Shown: piece by piece, positions 58,177 through 64,000 of the stretch
How positions within the stretch are numbered: position 1 is the first letter of the stretch
Layout of the letters: each line of letters begins with the position of its first letter
NCBI GenBank assembly: GCA_006438735.1
Contig: RCZF01000007.1
Span: 24,194-88,193 of the forward strand
DNA: 64,000 nt
Source: Sphingomonas koreensis
GTDB lineage: Bacteria > Pseudomonadota > Alphaproteobacteria > Sphingomonadales > Sphingomonadaceae
Reading direction: 5' to 3'
Made by a program: the position numbers and the translations under genes
The notes under the pieces: generated by a model
Seen by the model: only the letters and a program-made list of their open reading frames with translations
The model's database searches: none
What the model was told of the DNA's origin: nothing

Positions 58177-58710
58177 TCAGGAATTCTGCTTTAGATAAGC
58201 GATGACGTCCGCGCGCTTCTGCGGATCGGGGAAGCCGACGAATGTCATCTTGGTGCCCGGCACCACGCGCTGCGGGTTCTCGAGATACTGGAACAACTTT
58301 TCGGGCGTCCAGGTGATGCCGCTATTCTTGTTGGCGTCCGAATAGCTGTACCCCGGGATGATCCCTGCCTTGCGACCGACCACGCCGTGGAGCGACGGGC
58401 CGATCTTGTTCACGCCGGCATCGATCGAGTGGCAGGTCGTGCAGGTGATGAAATCGGTTTTGCCGGCGGCGGCGTCACCCGTGTAGGACGCATATTTCAC
58501 GCCGCTGATGGTGTCGGTGTTGTCGGCAGCGGGTGCAGGTGCCGCAGCAGGTGTGGTGGCGGCGGGGGCAGCAGCAGCCGCCGCGTCATTGGCCGCGTCC
58601 TGGGCAGCCGTTGAGGCCGTTTGATCGTCCGCGCTGGGCTTTTTGGAACAGGCCGTCAGGGCCAGCGCCGAAATGGCGATTCCAAATGCTATCGTTCCGC
58701 CACGTATCAT
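58177..58710 (-). CDS. Lipoprotein class I cytochrome c (c2-like)
   Basis: A 177-residue cytochrome with a lipoprotein signal (AFGIAISALALTAC; Cys21), an Ala/Pro-rich flexible linker (about 38-63) and a single haem domain with CTTCH at 90-94 and ligand Met155 in PGTKMTFVGF. A tethered c2 of this design can shuttle electrons from cytochrome bc1 to PufC. An exact PpsR operator lies 68 bp upstream, so it is probably photosynthetic. The start MIRGGT at 58710 is set by the signal peptide; earlier in-frame codons have no ribosome site. Confidence 0.88.
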   Translation of the reverse strand: MIRGGTIAFGIAISALALTACSKKPSADDQTASTAAQDAANDAAAAAAPAATTPAAAPAPAADNTDTISGVKYASYTGDAAAGKTDFITCTTCHSIDAGVNKIGPSLHGVVGRKAGIIPGYSYSDANKNSGITWTPEKLFQYLENPQRVVPGTKMTFVGFPDPQKRADVIAYLKQNS

Positions 58711-59029
58711 ATTTCCGCTCCTCTTTATCGATTGGTCGACCTCGAGATACGCCCTACCGACACGATTCGATCTGCCGTGTCCAAATTTCTTTACAGGGGA
58801 AGGAACGTCCAGGAAATCGCTTTGTTGCGCGACCGCCGGCATCTCGGTCCACGGGTCGGCATCTTCACCCGCGATATATATCGACGGGATAGGGTGTCTG
58901 GCGGCCGCTTGGTTGCCCTCTGACGTTCCAACGAAGCGATAGTAGGCCTCCGACGCGTTGAATCTCGGTCATTTGGCCCTTTCCACCGACGCCGCAAACC
59001 GACATCACAGCAAGGCATCATGAAAGGGC
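58711..59029. other. Divergent spacer, cytochrome c / ATP-grasp genes
   Basis: 319 bp with no credible gene. It contains the exact PpsR operator at 58778-58795, an ATATATAT run near 58877-58884 and a GC-rich part next to the ATP-grasp gene. No clear promoter hexamers were resolved. Confidence 0.4.
58778..58795. promoter_or_regulatory. PpsR operator, exact TGT-N12-ACA (cytochrome c)
   Basis: TGTCCAAATTTCTTTACA is an exact match to the PpsR/CrtJ consensus. It lies 68 bp upstream of the cytochrome start codon on the minus strand and 235 bp from the divergent ATP-grasp gene, the only exact site outside the pigment genes proper. Confidence 0.75.
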
Positions 59030-59956
59030 ATGCGCGTGGCCGAGCTTGGCTTGCTTTACGAACATCCACAGTGGCTGGCGCCGCTGTTTGCCGAGCTCGA
59101 CCGGCGCGGCCTCGATTATCGCGCGCTGCATGCCGATGGCCATGGTTTCGATCCTGCCGATCGGTCGTCCCCCGCGCCGCTGGTGTTCAATCGCATTGCG
59201 ATGTCCAGCTTCCTGCGCGAGCCCGATCACCCGATCTTCTACGCCCAGGCGGTGATGGCGCATTGGGCCGATGCCGGCGCGCGGATCATCAATGGCGCGG
59301 GCGTGCTGGCGATCGACGCCTCGAAAGCGCGTCAGCTGTCGCTGATCGCTGGCCTCGGCTACGCGATCCCGAAGACGCGGGTGGTCCACCGCAAGGCGGA
59401 CATCGCCGCGGCCGCCGAGGCGCTGGCGTTTCCGGTCATCGTAAAGGCCAATATCGGCGGCTCGGGCGCGGGCATCATTCGCTATGATAGCCTCGCCCAG
59501 CTGCGCGATATGGCCGCGGAGGGCATGCTGCCCGACAGCATCGATCGGGTGTGGCTGGTGCAGGAGTATGTCCCCGCCCGCGGTGGCCGTATTACGCGGC
59601 TGGAGACGATGGCGGGGCGCTTCCTCTACGCCATCGACGTCGATGGCGGCGGCGGCTTCGATCTCTGCCCGGCCGACGTCTGTCTCGCCGCGCCCGGCAA
59701 GCAGGCCATAACGATCGTCCGCGCCGATCCCTCGCCGGCGCTGATCGAGGCGGCCGAGCGCATTGCGGCCGCCGCCGGGCTCGACATCGGCGGGATCGAG
59801 GTGATGATCGACGATCGCGACGGCACGCCGCGATTCTACGACATCAACGCGTTTTCGAATTTCGTCGCCAATCCCCTCGACGTGCTCGGCTGGGATCCGC
59901 ATGAGAAATTGGTCGATTGGCTCGAGACGATGATGATGGAAAAGGTGACGGCATGA
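59030..59956 (+). CDS. ATP-grasp (RimK-like) ligase
   Basis: A 308-residue ATP-grasp protein. It has a preATP-grasp domain (about 1-100), an ATP-binding Lys region VIVKANIGGSGAGI (about 140), hinge VQEYVPARGG, and Mg ligands in GGIEVMIDD and FYDINAFSNF. Such enzymes form amide bonds between a carboxylate and an amine, for example in peptide tailoring; the substrate here is unknown. It overlaps the next gene by 4 bp (ATGA), so the pair acts together. The start ATG 59030 has only a weak ribosome site (AAAGGG very close). Confidence 0.83.
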   Translation: MRVAELGLLYEHPQWLAPLFAELDRRGLDYRALHADGHGFDPADRSSPAPLVFNRIAMSSFLREPDHPIFYAQAVMAHWADAGARIINGAGVLAIDASKARQLSLIAGLGYAIPKTRVVHRKADIAAAAEALAFPVIVKANIGGSGAGIIRYDSLAQLRDMAAEGMLPDSIDRVWLVQEYVPARGGRITRLETMAGRFLYAIDVDGGGGFDLCPADVCLAAPGKQAITIVRADPSPALIEAAERIAAAAGLDIGGIEVMIDDRDGTPRFYDINAFSNFVANPLDVLGWDPHEKLVDWLETMMMEKVTA

Positions 59957-60993
59957 GATACGGCTATTGGATGCCGGTATTCGGCGGCTGGCTGCGCAAC
60001 GTGCCCGATGAGGGGATGGAGGCGAGCTGGGATTACGTCCGACGTCTGGCGGTCCGCGCGGAACAGATCGGCTACGATCTCACGCTGATCGCCGAGCTGA
60101 ACCTCAACGACATCAAGGGAACCGAAGCGCCCGCACTCGATGCCTGGTCGACGGCGGCGGCGATCGCCGCGGTGACCACGACGCAGGAGCTGATGGTCGC
60201 GGTCCGCCCCAATTTCCATCAGCCGGCATTGTTCGCCAAGGCGGCGGCGAATATCGATCGCATCTCGGGCGGGCGGCTGTCGCTCAACGTCGTCTCATCG
60301 TGGTGGGCCGACGAGGCGCGGCAATACGGGCTGCAATTCGATCAGCATGACGATCGTTACGCGCGCACCGGCGAATGGCTGGAGGTGGTGACAGGGCTGT
60401 GGCGCGAGCAGCGGTTCGATTTCGACGGTCGCTTCTATCGCACCGAAGGCGCGATCTGCGCGCCCAAGCCGCTGCGATCGCCGCTGCTCTATGCCGGCGG
60501 CGAGAGCGATGCTGCCAAGACGCTGATCGCCGGCCAGTGCGACGCCTATGTGATGCACGGCGATCCGGTCACGGCGATCGCGCCCAAGATCGCCGACATG
60601 CAGGCGCGCCGGGCTACAGCCGGCGGCGCGCCGATGACCTTCGGCATGGCGGCCTATGCGATCGTGCGCGACAGCGAGGCCGAGGCGCAGCGTGAGCTGG
60701 CACGCATCCTCGAGGTCACGGAACTGCCCTCGGGGTACGCCAATTTCGATCAATGGCTTTCGGGCACGCAGCTCGAGCGCGAAACCAAGATCCAGGAATA
60801 TGCCGTGTCCAACCGGGGCCTGCGGCCCAATCTGGTCGGCACGCCGGAGCAGGTGCGCGAAAGAATCGCCGAATATGAGGCAGCCGGGCTCGATCTGCTG
60901 TTGCTGCAGATGAGCCCGCAGGCGGAAGAAATGGAGCGCTTCGCCGCGCAGGTGATCGGCCATGCCGATGCCCGGGCGCCAGAGCCCGCCTGA
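59953..60993 (+). CDS. LLM-class flavin-dependent monooxygenase (SsuD-like)
   Basis: A 346-residue TIM-barrel luciferase-like oxidoreductase. Markers: GYWMPVFGGWLRNVPDEG, AEQIGYDLTLIAELNLNDIK, RISGGRLSLNVVSSWWADEA and RTGEWLEVVTGLWREQRFDF. The closest known functions are FMNH2-dependent alkanesulfonate or related C-S/C-N cleaving monooxygenases. Translation is coupled to the ATP-grasp gene. No flavin reductase is adjacent. The substrate is unknown. Confidence 0.87.
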   Translation: MRYGYWMPVFGGWLRNVPDEGMEASWDYVRRLAVRAEQIGYDLTLIAELNLNDIKGTEAPALDAWSTAAAIAAVTTTQELMVAVRPNFHQPALFAKAAANIDRISGGRLSLNVVSSWWADEARQYGLQFDQHDDRYARTGEWLEVVTGLWREQRFDFDGRFYRTEGAICAPKPLRSPLLYAGGESDAAKTLIAGQCDAYVMHGDPVTAIAPKIADMQARRATAGGAPMTFGMAAYAIVRDSEAEAQRELARILEVTELPSGYANFDQWLSGTQLERETKIQEYAVSNRGLRPNLVGTPEQVRERIAEYEAAGLDLLLLQMSPQAEEMERFAAQVIGHADARAPEPA

Positions 60994-61086
60994 TCGGCCG
61001 CGACGCCATCGTCGCCACACTCATCGACCAGCGCTGCTTGACGGATTGACTCCGATCGAGCGCCGCGAGCGGGCTCGGCAAGGACG

Positions 61087-62097
61087 CTACTGGCCCAAGA
61101 TGCGGCGGTACAACACCAGATAGGCGTCGGCCATGCGATCGACCGTGAAGCGATCGGCCACCGCCCGGCGCACTGCCGCCCGATCGATCTCGTCGATCCG
61201 GTCGATCGCGGCGACCGCCTGTGCCGGCGTATCGACCAGAAAACCGGTGACGCCGTGCTCGATCAATTCGGGCATCGAGCCGCGGCGCGTTGCGATCACC
61301 GGCGTGCCGCACGCCATCGCCTCGATCACCGACAGCCCGAACGGCTCGTTGAAATTGATCAGGTGGAGCAGCGCGCGGGCAGTGCCGAGCGCGCGCACGC
61401 GGGCGTCTCCCGATACGACGCCGTGATAACTCACCGAAACGCCGTCATTGGCCGGCGCCACCTCGTGGTCGTAATATCCGGTGTCCTGGATGATGCCGAA
61501 CAGGTGCAGGTGCCGACCGCTGCGCCGCGCCGCGGCGATGGCTTCGGCCGCGCCCTTGTCGGGATGGATGCGACCGAAGAAAAGCAGGTCTTCGCTGCCG
61601 GCGGCGTTGAAGGCGAACGCGTCGATCGAGATGCCGTGGTGGATCGTCGCCGCATAGCGCAGCTCGGGATGGCGGTCGGCCGCGCTGATCGCGACGTAAT
61701 GGACGACATCCTGATACGGCGCATACATCGGCAAGATGCGCTCTGACGAGAAGCCGTGGATGGTGGTGACGATCGGCGTCTCGGTCAGCCGCGCAAAGGC
61801 ATGGGCGGGGAAATCCGCTTGGTTGTGGATGAGATCGAAGCTGCCGGCGCGTTCGAACAGATGCGCCAGATGGCGAAATTCCCACACTTTGGCATCGATC
61901 GAGGGATCCTCGGAATAAGGCGCGGGGACGACGCCGTCGAGCGTTGCCGCGGTGACGCTGTCGAGCGTCGCGAACAAGGTCACGTCGACGCCGCGCGCCA
62001 CCAGCGCCTCGGTCAGCAGGCTGGTGACGAGCTCCCACGGGCCATAGTGGCGCGGCGGCGTGCGCCAGGAAATCGGTGCGAGCATCGCAATCCGCAT
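61087..62097 (-). CDS. Family 4 glycosyltransferase
   Basis: A 336-residue GT-B enzyme. N-terminal MRIAMLAPISWRTPPRHYGP with the family loop WELVTSLLTEALVARG; donor domain FFGRIHPDKGAAEAIAAARR; NFNEPFGLSVIEAMACGTPV, the EX7E-type signature. No signal or membrane anchor. It overlaps the GH13 gene by 3 bp. The 93 bp from 60994 to 61086 on its 3' side hold nothing recognisable. Similar proteins act on sugars or glycolipids; substrate unknown. Confidence 0.88.
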   Translation of the reverse strand: MRIAMLAPISWRTPPRHYGPWELVTSLLTEALVARGVDVTLFATLDSVTAATLDGVVPAPYSEDPSIDAKVWEFRHLAHLFERAGSFDLIHNQADFPAHAFARLTETPIVTTIHGFSSERILPMYAPYQDVVHYVAISAADRHPELRYAATIHHGISIDAFAFNAAGSEDLLFFGRIHPDKGAAEAIAAARRSGRHLHLFGIIQDTGYYDHEVAPANDGVSVSYHGVVSGDARVRALGTARALLHLINFNEPFGLSVIEAMACGTPVIATRRGSMPELIEHGVTGFLVDTPAQAVAAIDRIDEIDRAAVRRAVADRFTVDRMADAYLVLYRRILGQ

Positions 62098-63701
62098 CAG
62101 CGGGTCTCCGTCATTCGCATCACCAGTCCTTGGTTCGGGGCCAGCACGCCGGTGATCGGTCTTGCCGGCAGCGTCGAGGCGAGCACGGCGCCCAAGTCCG
62201 TCCCCTCGATCCTCGGCAGCGGGCGTTCGCGATCGGACAGGTTCAGCGCGATCAGCAGCCGCTCGTCGCCATGTCGGCGCTCGTAGGCAAGCACATGGTC
62301 GTCGCCATCGATCAGCGTGATGTCGCCGATTGACAGGGCGTCATGCGCCTGCCGCAACGACAGCAGCGATCGATAGAGGCTCAGCATCGAGCGCCCGTCG
62401 CCCTGTTCCGCAGCAACGTTTCGCGTCGGCCAATCGGCGTTGAGCGGCAACCACGGCTCGGCAGTGCTGAAGCCGGCGAACGCGGCGTCGCTCCACGGCA
62501 TCGGCGTGCGCGATCGATCGCGGCCGATCGCCAGGGTCGGCTGGCGCAGGCCCTGCGGATCGCGCACGCGGTCGGGCGGGATCGTGACTTCGCCGATGCC
62601 GAGTTCGTCGCCCTGATACAGGGTCGGCGTGCCGCGCAAGGTGAGCAACAGCATCGCCGCGACTCGTGCCTGCAGTTCGCCGATCCGCGCGGCGATCCGC
62701 GGCGCATCGTGGCTGCCGATCACCCAATTGGGCCACCCGAAGCCAGGAAGCGACGCTTCATAATCGCGGATCACGCGCCGCAAGTGTGCGGCGTTCCAGT
62801 CGGTCTCGATCAGCTGGAAGTTGAACGGCAAATGCACCTGCGGCGCCTCTTGCGTGCCGTACCAGCGCGCATGGCGATCGTTCGGCAAAAAGATTTCGCC
62901 GATCAGCACGCGGTCGTCATAGCGATCGACGAGGCGACGAAAATCGGCCGAGATCGCGTGCGCCTCGGGCTGGTCGGTCGAATGGCGCTGGATGAGCCGG
63001 TCGCGCTCGGTCTGCGCCGGGGTCCAATCGTGGTTGATCGGATTGTCGGGCAGGCCCTCGGCCTTGATGATGTGCCACAGCACGTCGATGCGAAAGCCGT
63101 CGACACCGCGATCGAGCCAGAACCGCAACACCGACATCATCGCTGTGCGCACCGCCGGGTTGCGCCAGTTGAGATCGGGCTGCTGCGGCAAAAAGGCGTG
63201 TAGATAATATTGGCCGGTCGCCGCGTCCCAGGCCCAGGCCGAGCCGCCGAAATCGCTGATCCAGTTGTTCGGCGGGCCGCCGCCCGGCGCAGGGTCGGAC
63301 CAGATATACCAGTCGCGCTTGGCGCTGCTGCGCGAGGTGCGGCTGTCGATGAACCACGGGTGCTGATCGGAACTGTGGTTGGGGACGAAATCGAGCACCA
63401 GCTTCAGCCCGCGGGCGTGCGCCGCGGCGAGCAACCGATCGAAGCCGGCCAGATCGCCGAACAGTGGCGCGATTTCGCAGTAATCCGCGACGTCGTAACC
63501 GAAGTCGGCCATCGGCGAGGGAAAGATCGGCGACAGCCAGATCGCGTCGACGCCGAGCGAAGCGACATAATCGAGCCGCGCTTCGATTCCGGCGAGATCG
63601 CCGATCCCGTCGCCGTCGCTATCCTGGAACGAGCGGGGATAGATCTGGTAGATCACGCCGCTTTTCCACCATGGCACCGGGGGTTGATCGGCTTGCATCA
63701 C
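62097..63701 (-). CDS. GH13 alpha-glucosidase (oligo-1,6-/trehalose-type)
   Basis: A 534-residue TIM-barrel hydrolase. WWKSGVIYQIYPRSFQDSDG is the usual N-terminus, LKLVLDFVPNHSSDQHPWF holds conserved region I, GFRIDVLWHI the nucleophile Asp, LIGEIFLPNDR the acid Glu and GSHDAPR the third acid. No signal peptide, so cytoplasmic. Subfamily (maltose, sucrose or trehalulose-type) is not decided by sequence alone. It is coupled to the glycosyltransferase downstream. Confidence 0.92.
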   Translation of the reverse strand: MMQADQPPVPWWKSGVIYQIYPRSFQDSDGDGIGDLAGIEARLDYVASLGVDAIWLSPIFPSPMADFGYDVADYCEIAPLFGDLAGFDRLLAAAHARGLKLVLDFVPNHSSDQHPWFIDSRTSRSSAKRDWYIWSDPAPGGGPPNNWISDFGGSAWAWDAATGQYYLHAFLPQQPDLNWRNPAVRTAMMSVLRFWLDRGVDGFRIDVLWHIIKAEGLPDNPINHDWTPAQTERDRLIQRHSTDQPEAHAISADFRRLVDRYDDRVLIGEIFLPNDRHARWYGTQEAPQVHLPFNFQLIETDWNAAHLRRVIRDYEASLPGFGWPNWVIGSHDAPRIAARIGELQARVAAMLLLTLRGTPTLYQGDELGIGEVTIPPDRVRDPQGLRQPTLAIGRDRSRTPMPWSDAAFAGFSTAEPWLPLNADWPTRNVAAEQGDGRSMLSLYRSLLSLRQAHDALSIGDITLIDGDDHVLAYERRHGDERLLIALNLSDRERPLPRIEGTDLGAVLASTLPARPITGVLAPNQGLVMRMTETR

Positions 63702-63756
63702 CCCGGCCTAGCGCAGCTATCCGGTGGGGGACAGCGCACAGCGACCGTCACTGACC

Positions 63757-64000
63757 TCATTCCATGACGCTGAGCAGATTATCGACCGATGCCGTCGCGA
63801 ACGCGGTGAAGCTGTCGGCGACGGCATAGGGCAGCAGCATCGTTCGGCCGTGGACGAGCGCGCCACAGCTGTAGACGACGTTGGGCACGTAACCGTCGCG
63901 CTCGTGCGGGCTTGGCGCGAGCACCGGGCGCGGCGTGCGCGCGAGCACTTTGGACGGATCGTCCTTGTCGAGCAGGCAGGCGCCGATGCAATAATTGCGC
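63757..64000 (-). CDS. GH130-family glycoside phosphorylase/hydrolase, 3' part
   Basis: The C-terminal 80 or so residues of a protein that extends past the window end; the frame is open to base 64000. ACLLDKDDPSKVLARTPRPV, then HERDGYVPNVVYSCGALVHG and LPYAVADSFTAFATASVDNL are the conserved end of GH130 mannosyl phosphorylase-like enzymes. It lies 55 bp upstream of the GH13 gene on the same strand and likely starts the cassette. Confidence 0.8.
   Translation of the reverse strand, partial: RNYCIGACLLDKDDPSKVLARTPRPVLAPSPHERDGYVPNVVYSCGALVHGRTMLLPYAVADSFTAFATASVDNLLSVME

Noticed and set aside
58621..58942. Overlapping plus-strand frames in the cytochrome upstream region
   Set aside because: They have no ribosome sites or recognisable features and lie over the operator.

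Overview
The window looks like chromosome from a GC-rich alphaproteobacterium, most likely a sphingomonad-type aerobic anoxygenic phototroph. It holds an essentially complete photosynthesis gene cluster (about 15.8 to 58.9 kb). Chlorin-ring cyclization uses the oxygen-dependent enzyme AcsF, and no bchE is present. There are no pucBA (LH2) genes, and the carotenoid genes are of the spirilloxanthin type (crtC, crtD, crtF). The taxonomic call is an inference from gene content and order; no rRNA or tRNA is present.

Region 1 (1-4.4 kb) is an insertion-sequence graveyard between the 3' end of a polysaccharide-export gene and galU. It contains an IS3-family remnant, an IS630-family element with a nonsense mutation that was split by an IS5-family element, a decayed IS5/IS427-like remnant, and an apparently intact IS427-like element with a -1 frameshift signal that landed 72 bp upstream of galU.

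Region 2 (4.5-15 kb) carries galU and a MacB/FtsX-type export system: two paralogous permeases, a 34-residue membrane peptide, an ATPase and a HlyD-type adaptor. It faces a divergent two-component pair whose NtrC-like regulator lacks the sigma-54 contact motif.

Region 3 (15-59 kb) is the photosynthesis cluster. Rightward: bchI-bchD-bchO, crtF, bchC-bchX-bchY-bchZ and pufBALMC. Leftward: crtD-crtC. After pufC comes an unusual insert: a DUF3422 protein, a membrane-anchored triheme cytochrome c and a formate/nitrite-type channel. Then comes a long leftward operon, bchF-bchN-bchB-bchH-bchL-bchM-lhaA-puhA-puhB-puhC-orf-acsF-puhE-hemA, and a rightward arm, aerR, ppsR, bchG, a PucC-like carrier, bchP, a second tspO and a small membrane protein. 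TspO paralogues sit at both ends. Most genes overlap by 4 bp (ATGA or GTGA), which implies translational coupling. Eight copies of the PpsR/CrtJ operator pattern TGT-N12-ACA (three exact, five with one mismatch) lie at bchI/tspO, crtD/crtF, bchC (two, 8 bp apart), bchF/aerR (two overlapping), bchG and a lipoprotein cytochrome c. They describe a local PpsR-AerR regulon. The cluster supplies bacteriochlorophyll a synthesis, RC-LH1 structure and assembly, late carotenoid steps and electron donors. Early carotenoid genes (crtE, crtB, crtI) must lie elsewhere.

Region 4 (59-64 kb) has an ATP-grasp ligase coupled to a flavin-dependent monooxygenase, then a leftward saccharide cassette: a GH130-type protein (cut by the window end), a GH13 glucosidase and a GT4 glycosyltransferase.
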